Shown here: positions 24,095 to 36,593 of the stretch, piece by piece
Numbering within the stretch: the stretch's first letter is position 1
How the letters are laid out: each line of letters opens with the position of its first letter
NCBI RefSeq assembly: GCF_000220395.1
Contig: NW_004086979.1
Coordinates: forward strand, 1-48,556
DNA from: Ichthyophthirius multifiliis
Taxonomy: Eukaryota > Ciliophora > Oligohymenophorea > Hymenostomatida
DNA length: 48,556 bases
Reading direction: 5' to 3'
Program-made: the position numbers and the translations under genes
Notes under the pieces: model-generated
Seen by the model: only the letters and a program-made list of their open reading frames with translations
Told to the model about the DNA's origin: nothing
The model's database searches: none

Positions 24095-25153
24095 ATGGAA
24101 TAAATATTATAAAATTATAATGAAATACAATTTGTGAATATATCTAAAATTTCAAAACATTTAGAATGTATAATATGTTAAAATTTTTTTTTTGATCCAA
24201 AAAGATTATATTGTGGGTATAAGCCTTAAAAAAAAAAAAAAAAAAAAAAAAATTTAAAAATTAAAAAAAAATTAAAAAAATTAAAAAAATTAAAAAAAGA
24301 CATACCTTTTGTAATGGATGCTTATAATCTTAAAAACAGCATTAAATGTAAAATAATAAATTGCTATGTGCAATTTGTAGAAAAGAAATAAATTTTTAAT
24401 TAATGTAGACAGATTTTCTTGCTAAAAAATTACTTGATGATGAAGAAGTTTATTGTACTAAAAAATAAAACGGATGTATTTGGAAAGGATAATATAAATT
24501 TTTTGAAAGTCATTTAAAAAAATGCTTATTTAAGAAAAAAAAAAGATATAAATCTTCTTTTATAAAATGATTATGTAAAAAAATATGATAATGAAAATTA
24601 AATTGATAATTCTGCATCTTAAAAATTATAAGAAAATATAAATAAAAATGTAGGAGAATCATTAATAATGAGACTTTTAAATAAAAAATAAATATCTTCA
24701 ATAATTTTAAGTAAAATAATAATAAATATTTATTTATTTTTATAATAATTCATAAATAAAGATTAAAAAGAAATATATCTTGAATAAATAAATAAGGATT
24801 AGGAAAAACATAATAATAATTAAAATGAAAATAATATACAATAATAAGATTAATAATCAGAATAACCTATATTAAATTTTATAAATAATGAATAATAAAA
24901 GAATAATATCAATAACTCTGATGACGATGTAGATTCTTTTATTGATTGGTGTACTAATTCTTAAAATTAAAGCAAAAGCAAAAATTGCTAAAATTAAATA
25001 GATAAATAAGATGAAAATCAATAAAATGAGGAAAATATAAAAGAGCTTAATTTTTAATAAAAACATCCAAAAAAAAGAAAGTATTTAAATAAAAAACTTG
25101 ATGTTAAACGAAATAAGTATAAGAATATAGATATTGCTTTGTAATAATAATGA
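24095..25153 (+). CDS. RING/TRAF-type zinc-finger protein, likely E3 ubiquitin ligase
   Basis: The N-terminus carries a C3HC4 RING: LECIICQNFFFDPKRLYC, GHTFCNGC and LLCAICRKEI provide the Cys/His ligands (about residues 22-75). It is followed by a TRAF-like finger, YCTKKQNGCIWKGQY with FESHLKKC. That combination is typical of TRAF/SIAH-type E3 ligases. The tail is Q/N/K-rich with an acidic motif (NNSDDDVDSFIDW) and a basic end (HPKKRKYLNKKLDVKRNKY) that could be a nuclear signal. One intron, 24217-24299, splits the RING at Gly-His. The frame needs a one-base change in the ten-A run at 24535-24544 to join the zinc fingers to the tail; without it the protein stops shortly after the TRAF finger. 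An alternative is that the short form is real. Confidence 0.87.
24228..24299. repeat. Poly-A and TTAAAAAAA repeats inside the RING intron
   Basis: A 25-base poly-A tract (24228-24252) followed by several imperfect copies of TTAAAAAAA fills the single intron of the RING gene. The tract ends at the AG acceptor. Confidence 0.85.
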
Positions 25154-26063
25154 AAAATAAAAATATTATTTTATTAAAATATATTATTTTTTAAAATTTA
25201 TTTTTTTAAATTAAAATAATAGTAATTTAAATTTTTCTTTGTTATTATTTTACAATAAAAACACAGGAAATTATATATATAAAATATTATAAGTGATAAT
25301 GTATTTTTTATAAAATTATATTATATATATAAATAAAACTTTTTTATATTATTAAAATAGTTAATGCTATTTTAGTTATATTATTTTATATTCCAATAAA
25401 TTAGAATTTTTATTTATATATTTATTAAGCTCTCTTATCATTAAAGTATTAATCATATTTTATATTATCATAATAATATTCAAATATTATATAATAAATA
25501 AATAATTATAATATATCTAGTAAACATAAATATCTTTATATTATTTAGAATTAGAATAAAAATTATTTTATAAATAAACCTTATTTAAATAAAATTTATT
25601 TTTTAATTTATAAATTAATTTATATTTATTTATGAACAAAATAACACTAAGTGGTAGCATTAAGTACAAAAAATAACCATTAAAAGCTAAATATCTATAA
25701 ATAGATGATTAAAACAAATAGTTTAAATAAAACAATTAATTTATGATAATAAATTTAAAAGTTGAATTAATTTTTTTTATTTTTTTTATTTATTTTAAAA
25801 TACGCTTACTGTATAAAAATAGTTTAAAAAAACAAATATTGAAGAAAGTAGTAAATCAAATAAAAATAAGTTTAGTTCTTACCTTTTGTATTATTTCTAA
25901 TTCCAAAACTATTTTTTCTTTATTTTATTTTTTTATTAATAGCAATATAATATTTAGTTTTAAACATAATTAATTATATAAAAATTTTAAAAATAAAATA
26001 AAATAAAACAATTTAAAAATAAATTTATTTTAAATCAAAAATACAAATTATTTAAAAAAAAAA
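25154..26063. other. Spacer with ambiguous short frames on both strands
   Basis: Mostly A/T-rich. Around 25380-25975 both strands show TGA-poor frames with possible start and splice signals: a + frame from 25632 (MNKITLSGSIKYKKQPLKAK) and a - frame starting near 25969 (MFKTKYYIAINKKIKQRKNS), followed by a good GT donor. They overlap, so at most one is real. Neither matches a family I know, and I do not call a gene. Confidence 0.4.
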
Positions 26064-28082
26064 ATGAATTAAAACTGTAAAAATATAAAACAAAATAAAA
26101 CAAAAAATAAAAAATAAAAAAAGTAAATAGATTAAAAGCTAAACTATAAGAACAAGAAAAATAGTAAAGTTTGATTTTGAATGATTTTATTTTGAATGAA
26201 TAAACATGTCAAATATTAATCGAATTTTTGGAATAAAATTCATATTTTTAAACAATCGAATTAAAAGGAAACAATATAAATTCAAAATGTTTTTCCATTA
26301 TATGCAGCGCTTTCTAAAACTGCAAAAATTTAAAAGAAATATATTTAGAATGGAATAATATTGGAGAAGAATCTTTAGAAGGTTTAGAATCTTTAGGAAA
26401 ATTATTGGAGTACAATGGAAGTATAATCCTAGTTGACTTAAAGAATAATAATATAAATGCAGACGGAGCTTATATTATATCAAAAACACTAGAAAGAAAT
26501 AAAAGCCTTCTTTCTTTGGATTTGAAGTGGAATGAAATAGGTGCAAAAGGAGCAGAAATGCTTTTAGAAGGATTGGAGAAAAATACTACGATAAAGAATT
26601 TAGATTTATCTTGTAATAAGATACCAGAATAAATGATATCTGAAATAAATCGAATTTTGAATAGAAATAGAACGTAAAAAAATAAAAAAAAAAAAATTAA
26701 AACAAAACAAAAAAGTTCAAATATTTCAAATCAATTTATTAGAATAGAAGAAAACATAAATAATTAAAAAAGGGAAGTTAATTTCCCTTTAAAAAACACA
26801 ACAAATTAATCAATTAATTTATAAAAAACTTAATAAATATAGAACCACAACTAACAATAATAATCAATGGCAAATATGGAAAAAATGTTAAGTAAATAAA
26901 AAATAAAACAAAATAAAACAAAAATAAAACAAAAATTTAGTTTATGAGAAACAAAGAGTATTCGAAATGAAAGAAAGAATAGAAAATGAACTTCAAGAAG
27001 AAAAATAAATAAGAGACGAATTAGAATAAACTTTATTAAAACTAAGAGATTAAGTATTATCTAAAGAATCTAATATACAATCATAATAATTAGAATATAC
27101 AAATTTATGGAATGAAAATTCCCATTTAAGGAATGAATTAGAAAATGTAAAAGTTGATTTATAAAATTTATAAGTTAGTTATTCTTAGAAAATAGAAGAT
27201 ATGTAAATACAAATACAAATGGATAATAAGCAAATTCAAGGTATGGAAAGAGGATAAATAGAAGAATTAGAATACATAAAATAAGTACATGAAAAAAACG
27301 TGAAAGAACTAATAAGAGATTGGACTTCAAGATATTAAGCAATAGATGAGAGATATATATTTTTAAAAAATTTAAATTATGACATAAGGGAAAAGATAAA
27401 TTAATTTAAAGAAGTTATTTTGAAAATGAGGATGTCCCATGATGACTAATTAACGAATTTAAAGTATAAAATTATTGATGAGAATTAAAGAAAGTAAGCA
27501 ATGCCGATTTTATAATTAAATAATACAATTTAATCCCTCAATGAAGAAAAAAATAGCATTCAAAGAAAGAATGAAGAAATTCTTAAAGACATTGAAAAAA
27601 AAGAAGGATAACTCCATAAATAAATATTGAATTTAGAAAAAGATGTAGCAGAAACTCGCCAAAAAATCAATGAAAACCATAATTAAATTTCAATTAGTAA
27701 TATACTTATTGAATAATATAAAACAGAGCATCTTTTAAAAGATAATGAAATATTTTATTACGAATAAATTCTTAGCGAAACTTAGAGAAATTCTTAATTT
27801 TAGAAAGACGAGCATAAAGAATAAGTTGATCATCTTAATTTTCTTCATTAGAATGAAAGTAGACTATTCAAAGATTCCTAAGAAATTATTCATTAAAGAA
27901 TTGTAGATTTAGAAAGAGCAATAAGACACTAAGAAACTCAAAATACTAGAGTCAAAACTGAATATGAAAAATTATGTGTTTGTCTTTAATCTAATATCTA
28001 AAGAACTGTTGTTGATACTCTTAATTATCACTAAGATATTTTAAGGCCTTAATATTTGCTTAATCCTTAATATAAATAATGA
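26064..28082 (+). CDS. LRRC45-like protein (leucine-rich repeats plus long coiled coil)
   Basis: Introns 26077-26123, 26674-26715 and 26892-26940 leave 1881 nt, 626 residues, in frame. Residues about 45-190 are RNI-type leucine-rich repeats: NLKEIYLEWNNIGEESLEGL, IILVDLKNNNINADGAYI, SLLSLDLKWNEIGAKGAEML, TIKNLDLSCNKI. The rest, from about residue 270, is an almost continuous coiled coil (ERIENELQEEKQIRDELEQ, then LIEQYKTEHLLKDNEIFYYE). LRR head plus coiled-coil tail of about 630-670 residues is the layout of LRRC45, a centrosome linker and transition-zone protein needed for cilia in animals. A basal-body role here is an inference. It ends in LRPQYLLNPQYKQ. Confidence 0.9.
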
Positions 28083-28299
28083 AAATAAATTGAATTTTTA
28101 TATTTATTTTATATATTATTTGTTATTTTTATTTTTTCTTGTAATTTATTTTTAAAAACTTAAAAAAAAAAAAAATATAAAAAAAAGAGAAAATATAGAT
28201 AGTAGTTTTTTTTTTTAATTGCTTGAATTTTTTTTTTTAAAAAAAAAAGCAATATGATCCAAGTATAATTAAATTTAGGTTTTTTATTTATATTTTTCT

Positions 28300-28432
28300 T
28301 CAATATGGACCTAAATCGTTATTCATGCAATATTTTTCATTACATTGACATTTTCCACCTAGAAATTTTGGTATGCTTTCAATAGGAATCTATTAGTTTA
28401 TATATAATTAGATTATTAATTTTTAATGGAGA

Positions 28433-28482
<50 letters not shown>

Positions 28483-29618
28483 CTTATTAGGTTAATTTAT
28501 TAATAAAATTATCTCCTAAAATTTGTATTTTTTGAGCACTTTAAATTTTTTTGGGTATCAATTTATTAATTTTTCTCAAATTTAAATCTTTTATATAATC
28601 TTAATTTAAAAGGAATATATTCTCAAGAATTTCTGGATAATGAAAATACCCGATTTCTATAAAAATTGCAAACAGTTATTCAAAATCATTCATTTTTCCT
28701 TTACAATTTTTAAAATCAATAACAAATGTGAGTTTATGAATTTAGCGTTTTTAATAAATACTACATAATTAAAAAACATTTAATAGTATTCTTTCTAAAT
28801 ATGAGGCTATATATTAAATAAGTCTTTTTTTATTTTTGAAAATATTAATTAATTTTTCAAATTAAAAATGTTTAGCTTTCCAAAAAAACAAAGGTTTTCC
28901 TTCAAAATCGACAAAGTGCAATCCATGTGGACTCATCTTTTTAATTTAATTTACTTCTGAAAAACACTCTTCGAAGATAAAATCAATATTATTTTGTATT
29001 CTCCATTATATATTTTTATTTAAAAGTTTATATGTTTATGAATAATTAAAATCTGTACTTTTATAAAATCTAAATATGTATAATTCACTTATATTTAGAC
29101 TTTTCTATCTAAAAGTGTTTCTTAATTCCATAAATTTTTCTTAATATTTTTGAGGAATTTGATTCCTTTAAATATAATTTTTTTTTAAATTTTTTTTAAA
29201 TTTTTTTTTACTCTATATCTACATAATCCCATTAATATAAATTCTGATCTTCTGTCTCCTTTTATTTTTTATATTCAAATAATGCTTCTTCAGCTTCTTT
29301 TAAAAATTAAGGAATGTTTAATCGATTATTTTTAGATATTATTAAAGTATTTTAATTCAAAATGTGAATTGCTACTTTATTCTTTTTACTTTTTAAAATA
29401 TCTTATTTCCTTTATATATCTGATTTTTATATTATTTGAGATTCTTCGATTTAATTTAAAGTAGTCAAAGGACTATAAAATTCATCATTTTCTTTTTAAT
29501 TTAGATCTTCTCTTGCAAATTTAGTCAAGGTTTTAAGTTTATCTTTTGTAGTTAATTCGTATTACTACTTTAGCTTTTTCCCCTTTTCTAATTCATAACG
29601 AGCTAAACAACATCCCAT
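28300..29618 (-). CDS. Sec14-like CRAL-TRIO lipid-binding protein with MGCC N-terminus
   Basis: Reading from 29618 the protein starts MGCCLARYELEKGKK: Gly2 for N-myristoylation and Cys3-Cys4 for palmitoylation would place it on a membrane. After a 150-residue charged region come the CRAL-TRIO N helices (ELYIFRFYKSTDFNYSQTY, LLNKNIQWRIQNNIDFIFEE) and the lipid-binding domain: MSPHGLHFVDFEGKPLFFW, HKLTFVIDFKNCKGKMNDFE, FHYPEILENIFLLNQDY, KKIQILGDNF and, after intron 28390-28483, IPIESIPKFLGGKC, the usual closing motif. The two parts lie in frames one base apart: the coding exon has one base too many, and the T-runs at 29178-29209 are the obvious place. Sec14-like proteins move phosphoinositides or related lipids. 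Confidence 0.88.
28437..28475. repeat. (TA)n microsatellite in the CRAL-TRIO gene intron
   Basis: About 19 TA units inside the 94-nt intron that precedes the last exon of the CRAL-TRIO gene. Confidence 0.9.
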
Positions 29619-29930
29619 TTGTTTCTAACGTGAGTTTTTATTTTAATTTAGGTTATTTTTTATTATTTTTAATAATAAAATTTTTATTAAAAATAATTTT
29701 TTAATTTATTAATATATAATAATATTTTTAAAAGGCATATATTATTTGATTTAATATATTTCAATTTTTTAATTAATTTTTTTTAAAAAAATCAAAAAAA
29801 AATCATTATTAGAAATTAAAGTATAAAAATATTTATGAAAAATTTTAATAAATATCAATTTTATAATAATATAAAATCAAAAGAATTTAAGAATTTAATA
29901 TAATTAAAAATATCCAAAAATAATATATAT

Positions 29931-29961
<31 letters not shown>

Positions 29962-29963
29962 AT
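29619..29963. other. Spacer between two minus-strand genes
   Basis: About 345 bases, A/T-rich, with a TA-rich stretch near 29926-29960. It separates the start of the CRAL-TRIO gene from the stop of the upstream minus-strand gene. Nothing else seen. Confidence 0.7.
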
Positions 29964-31191
29964 TCATTATTTATAAACAGTAGCAAAAATAATGGTATTT
30001 AACTCTTCTGAAATCTCTACATTCAACATCCCTTTAAAATAAATAAAAATATTAAATAAAATCTATTTAAAAATAAAACCAAATAAAATTATATTATTAA
30101 TTAAAATATCAGTTTAATTATTATATTATCGAGGAACAAATGTTTATATTTATTTTTCAAAATCATTAGAGAAAATTAATTATTCATACATAATGTAATT
30201 ATCATAGACTTATTTTTATCTTCTTTATTTTATTGAAAATTAAGGTAAAACTAAACTTTTTTATTCATCTAATCGGTTTTCTTTTATATCACTTTATTTT
30301 TATTATCCCAAAAATTAACAAACGTTATCAAAGTTAAAATTTTATTAGTTTTAATCTATTTATATAAATAAAAATAATTTAAAATATAATTTTAAAACCT
30401 AATTATTAAATAAAGAAATAGGTGCTTTTATGATGAGTTTCAATAAAATATAAAGGATAATTATTATATTCACAATTAAAATAATAAATAGAAGAATATC
30501 CATCAACCTAAAAAATAAATTCCATTTATTTATAAAGATAAAAAAAATACTTAATTTATTCTAACAAAATTTTTATTTTAAATATTTAGTGACTAAGCAG
30601 AATTCCATCTAAAATATTATTCTAAATTAGAATAAAAGATCTATTAAAATAATATTTTACTAATTTTTTATTTATTTATTACATTTTAATTATTTTATAA
30701 TTAATCAGAATAATCAAATAAACTATTAGACTAGCTAAGTAGTTCTTTTAGCTCATTAGAATCTTTTAATTTATAAAATTTAATATCGCTCAATATATCT
30801 ATCATATTATAATTTTCTATAAAATTATTTATCTATTGTATTTCGGTTTCTTAAAATTAATTATTATTAATTTTTGATAATTCACTAAAATAGCTATATT
30901 ATTAATTCCGTTGTTAACTATACCAACATCTTTTGCAAAAAAAAAATATATTTCGTTAAAAAAATACATATTTTTCAAAAAATTAATTTTACCTTATATT
31001 TAATTATTAATGTTTTCATCGAATAAACAAATGCAGGATTAACATTCAAAAAATATTGGTTCAACTTATTAAAGAATTTGTTTTTTAGGAAAATCTAATG
31101 GCCTTTAAAATTCTATATAAAAATTATTAAATGAAAATATATTATATATTAATAAATATTGTATATAAATATAAATAATATATATAATAAG

Positions 31192-31250
<59 letters not shown>

Positions 31251-33472
31251 AAAATAAATATACTATAAATCTATGTATCATAATCATCTTAAAATTTTAT
31301 TTGATCAAATTTACAATTATACACTATATTTTCAATTAATTCATTAACTCCAAACATAATATCATCTTTTTCAAATGTCACAACTGATATTTATACTTCT
31401 ATGCAATTATCATTTTCTAAAATATAGTTTTTGCAATAATCTAAAGCTTTTTCAAATAAAGATTATTATTTTTCCAATAATAATCCATAAACACTTATAT
31501 GACTAATAATTACTTTCCTTTCAGAAAAGTCATATTTGTCCACATATGTTATCAATAATCCATTAATAGATTAGTAATCTCTAAAAGAAATAAAAAATAT
31601 ATTTAACTCTTATTATTTTTTTATTTCCTGCATTATTTCATAAGAATCAAATGGAAAACTATTTAATAAAGATTAGTATTTATTTTATTCTTTTTGAAAT
31701 TGTTTGAAATAATTGCTCAGATATTATTCAAGATCCTCCTCGTTCAAATTACATGGTTGAATTGTTATCTCTGGAAATTCTCGTTTGTTTGGACGCATGC
31801 TTTTAGGACTAGATTAAATTAAAACATTGAATTTTTAATTATTGCTTCCTTTATGGTTTCTATCAGAAATTAGTTTTTATTACTTACATGTACTGTTTAA
31901 ACTATTTGTTGCTTTTGTTCGATTTTATATATTTCTTAATTTTAATAAGCTTGTATTAGGATTACTTTTTTTTTTTTTTTTTTAAATATTTTTTTTTTTA
32001 AGTTACTATTATGATGATGTATTTCCATTATATAATTATAATTTTTGTAATTTTTCTTCATCCTCTAAATATTTTAATTCATTTTCGAGTCTTTTTTGAC
32101 ATTAAAATATTCTGGAAGCGATAATTTTGGATACAAAATGGGTTATTTTTTTTGGATTTTTATAATCTTATAAAGTTAAATTTAATAAAAAAGGATCGAT
32201 TTAATCAGAAAAGTTAAAATATGTTTATATTTAATTGTAAAATTAATATTCATGAATATCACTAAGAACCTATTTGTTTTAATAGTATATTGTTTATAAA
32301 TAAATTAATTTTAAACCTTTATTAAATAATTATCTTGTTTATATAAATATTATATAGAAAACGATTATTATTATTTATCTACTAGTTTACTTATATAAAA
32401 TGCTAAATAATCTTTCCATTTAAATATGTTTTCAACTGAGATTAATGTCAAAACCCTTATATGAATTAATAATTAGGAAATCTTTATTTTTAAAAAAAAA
32501 TAGAATAAAAAAAATATAATTTTTTTTTTTTTTTTACATTTTCTATTAGTTCTTATATTTATTTCTAATTATTAATTTATTATGTTTTATTGACTTCTAA
32601 ATATAATTATTTTAAGCATTTTTCCCGTTCTTCAATAGATTTTTCACATATTTAAATTAAACTCACTTTGTTTCTTATTTTCTAGAGTTCTTTTTCGATT
32701 AAACTTTAACACATATCTCTAGGTATATTTTTAATTACTTAAGTAAAAGCTTCTCTAATTTTTTAAAAAGTCTTATATAAAATATTTATTTATTCAAATA
32801 CTTATGATGTAAAGGAATATCATGTAAAGCCCATTCTTTTTTTAGTGACTCAAATTAGTTCAATAAATGCTTTTTTTGCACGTATTAATTCATATGCATA
32901 AGCTCAATATTTGATTTTTAAGGATTCATTTATTTTATTACTTGTCTTCTTATATCAAAAGCTTAAACTAAATTTTATTAATTAATATATAATTGATTTG
33001 TTTTAAAAAATAACGTTATTCTTGTGTATAGTTTATTTTTCCTGAAATTGGTTTTTGTTTTATCCTAAAGCTTTGTTTTAATTTAAAAACAATATTAATA
33101 TAAATAATAAATAATTTTGTATTTCTTTGTTTAAATTTAACTTTGGAAGACTTTTACTATTTTTTTATCTCTGTATATTTTATTATATCTATTCTTATAA
33201 TTCTATATAATATAAATTATTTTTGGTTAAAAATTAAATTTAATTCAAATAAAAAACCTATCTATTGATCAATATATTTATAATAAATTGGAGTCATTTG
33301 TTTTTTTATAATTCTATTATTCCATTAATTTTCCTACCACATATTCATATAGTTAATTATATTTTTAAAAAATTACTCGTTAAGCAACATGATTTAAAAC
33401 AAATACATTTTATTATGTTTATTTAAAATCTGAAAAACTTGTTTGAATGTTTGATTTAGGTGAACCGTACAT
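29964..33472 (-). CDS. Large multi-exon protein: coiled coils plus possible GNAT-like region
   Basis: Reading from 33472 (MYGSPKSNIQTSFSDFKQTQ) to TGA 29966-29964, through about a dozen GT-AG introns. N-terminal helices (YEYVVGKLMEQQNY) lead to a well-composed block (IKQKPISGKINYTQEQLQAF, DIRRQVIKQMNP, LKKEWALHDIPLHHKEAF, IPRDMCQSLIEKELQ) with a coiled coil (CEKSIEEREKCLKQLYLEVN). The middle has NIFKWKDYLAFYISKL. The C-terminal half (SINGLLITYVDKYDFSERKV, IISHISVYGLLLEKQQSLFE, KALDYCKNYI, later HHKSTYFFIQQLGFKI) has the beta-helix alternation of an N-acetyltransferase (GNAT) fold, by eye only. It may be two genes. The seven-T run at 33301-33307 needs one base less to keep frame; the 3' third of the model is less certain. 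No named family recognised. Confidence 0.7.
31195..31247. repeat. (TA)n microsatellite, about 26 units
   Basis: The longest TA tract of the window, inside a predicted intron of the large minus-strand gene, between a GT donor near 31270 and an AG acceptor near 31115. Confidence 0.9.
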
Positions 33473-34331
33473 TAATTTAGTTTATTTTGTTTAAATATAT
33501 ATATATATATATATTTATTAACTTAAATATTTTTAATATATAAGTTTTATTTTATAAAAAATTAATTTTTTTGAAAAAAATAAATTATTATAATAATTAA
33601 TTTAAATAAAAAATATATTTATTATTTATTCAGTATTTTTCTCAAAATTTTAAAAGAATAAATGACTTTAATATTTGTTTTAAAATAAATGATATAATAT
33701 ATTTAAAAATTATTTTTAATATTATTACATAGAGATATTTTATAAATAACATCAATTAATAATTGTAAATAAATATAAAGGTAGTATTAAAAAATATTTA
33801 AAGATAAATTAATATAATAAAAATAAAAATATTGCTTAAATATTAGTAAATATAAAACTAATTAGTTTATTAATTTTAAAATACTATTATATGATTTAAT
33901 TAAATAAACTTATTTATTTTAAATTTATAAAAAATAATATATTATGTTCAAACTTAATTTGTCAAATTAATTAATTAATTATTCTAATTTAATAATTATT
34001 TTTTTATTATGAATGAATTAATTTTTTATTTATGATATATTTCTCAAACAAAAAATTCTAATAATAATATATATTTAAACAAATAAATGTTACCAATAAT
34101 TAATAAGTAATATATTAACATAATAAAAGAAAAATTTAAATTATTTTAACTTTAAATTATAGCTTTTTTTAAAAAAACTAATTTTTTATAAATCATTAAA
34201 ATATAAAAAAATTAGTTAATATAATATATTGTTTTATAATTTAAATATATATAAAACTAAATAAAAATTATTTTTTGAAACAAAACCTTATTTTAATATA
34301 TTATAAAATTATATTCGTAAAAGAAAATAAA
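33473..34331. other. Divergent intergenic region
   Basis: About 860 bases of nearly pure A/T between the starts of a minus-strand and a plus-strand gene; both promoters should lie here. A short (TA)n run sits near 33498-33514. No gene or RNA seen. Confidence 0.7.
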
Positions 34332-36539
34332 ATGTCTATTGCTTAATTAAAAAATACAATTGAATTAGAAAAGTTAAAAATACTTAATTAAAATGATATA
34401 AATTAAGAAAAATTGTAAATGGAAGAAAATAAAAAGCTAATAGGTTCATCCACAACTGACTTTACAATAATAAAAGAATTAGGAAGAGGCTCTTATGGAG
34501 TTGTTTATAAAGTTTTTTCTAATATAAATAAAAAAGAATATGTACTCAAAAAAATTAATATTAAACACATGAAATAAAAGCATTAAACTGAAGCCTTAAA
34601 GGAAGCTTAAATTTTAAGAAAAGTTAAAAATGATAATATTATTAGGTATTATACTTCTTTTGTTGAAAATTATTGTTTATATATTGTTATGGAATATGCT
34701 GATGGAGGTGATCTTCAATAAGTAAGTAATTTTTTTATTAAATAAATATAATTTTTTAAAAAGCTTTTAAGAGATAAAAGAGAAAAAAAGAAATGTTTTA
34801 GTGAGTCATAAATTTGGGAATTTGCTTAAGATTTAATAAAAGCAGTTGATTATTTACATAGAAATAATATTATTCATAGAGATATAAAAACTTTAAACAT
34901 ATTTTTAACTAAAGATAATAAAATTAAAGTAAAAAAATTAAAACTGACTTATTAAAACTTTTTTTTTTTTAACAAAAAAAAACAAACTAAATTATAAATA
35001 AGTTAGGAGATTTAGGTGTGTCAAAAATTATTTCAAGTTAAGCTGCTTTGCAAGGAACAAGGGTAGGAACTCCTTTATACCTTTCTCCGGAGTTAGTAAA
35101 ATAGTAACCTTACGATTTGAAAGTAGCAAAAAAAAAAAAAACCATATAACAAATAAAACTTAATATATAAAAAGGTTGATATATGGGCAATAGGTGTAGT
35201 ATTATATCATATAAGTGGTAAAATAAATAAATAATAAAAGAAATATGTATTATTTTGATTATATAAAAAGCATTAGAACCACCGTTTTAAGGAGAAAATT
35301 TAATAGCATTAGGATATAGTATAGTAAATAAATTTCCAAAGCCTTTATCAAGCAATTATTCTTCTTCTTTATAAAGTTTTATAAATAAAATGTTAGAAAA
35401 AAATCCAACATTAAGACCAAGAGCATGTGAATTATTAGAGATGATACAAAAAAGATAACATGTAGGATCATAAGAGCAAATATAAAAAAAATATTCATAT
35501 TTGAATACAGATAGGGTTGATGTATTTGACAAAATAAATTATCAAAAATTAAACTAAATAGAAGAAAAAAAAAAGGTAATGGTTGAAGAAATTTTATAAG
35601 AAGATTAAGAAAAAAATAATATACAATAAGAATCAAAAATAATAATTCCTTAATAACCAGTAGAAGAAAATAAAGAAATAAGAATTTTACAAGAAAAAAT
35701 TAATTAATAAAAAAGGCCATAAACGAGTAATATAAATTTCAGCAGAAAATTATAATTAGAAAATGCTTTGAAAATTGAATAATAAAAAATTGATGAAAAT
35801 AAACAATAATCATAAGTTTAATTTAAAAAAAAATATTAAGCTTAAAAAAGAGATAATATTAAATTCAATAAAAAAAGAATGATTTTAATGACTAATAATA
35901 CCACAGAAGAAAAATAATAAATCAATAATAATAGCGATATTTTAAATTCTAAATAATCAACAAATAATTAATAAAATGTAATAAGAAAAAATGAAAATTT
36001 TGAAGATGAAGATGATCTTTTGTAACAAATTCAAAAAAATTCGGTTTAAAATATATTTAAAAATAATGAAGAAAAAAATTTGATTAATATTTTTTCAGAA
36101 TAAAAAATGAATAATAAGTCTTCTATTTAAGATAATTAAAAAGTTCTATAAAAATAAAATTTAAGCAATGAAATGAAAAATAATAAATAATATTATAAAA
36201 ATAAAATTAAAAATAATAGTGAACAATTAAATTCATAAAAAAATTTAAAAATATTTTAATAAAATCAAAAGTAATTTTAAGAAAACTAAATAATTTATTA
36301 AGAAAATTAAAAAAATAATGAGGAAAATTAAAATACAAAAGAAGAAATATCAAAAGAAATTAAAGAAATATAAAAGAATAATTAAGATAACTAAAAAATT
36401 AAAAAAGAAGAAAAAATAAATATTCAAGAAAACAAAAATATATAAAATAAAAAAACAAAACATATATATGAATAAAAAAGTTAGGATCAAATATTAATTC
36501 TAAAAGATTAAATAAATGGTAAAAAACAATAAATATAAA

Positions 36540-36593
<54 letters not shown>

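Noticed and set aside
28437-28475. Regularly spaced TA tracts as a CRISPR-like or regulatory array
   Set aside because: They are simple microsatellites without spacers, scattered in introns and spacers of a eukaryotic genome.
31105-31287. Minus-strand frame translating to alternating Tyr-Ile
   Set aside because: Pure translation of the (TA)n microsatellite inside an intron.
32640-32960. Apparent frameshifts in the large minus-strand gene (several protein-like frames)
   Set aside because: Two canonical 47-nt introns restore one continuous frame, so no break is needed there.
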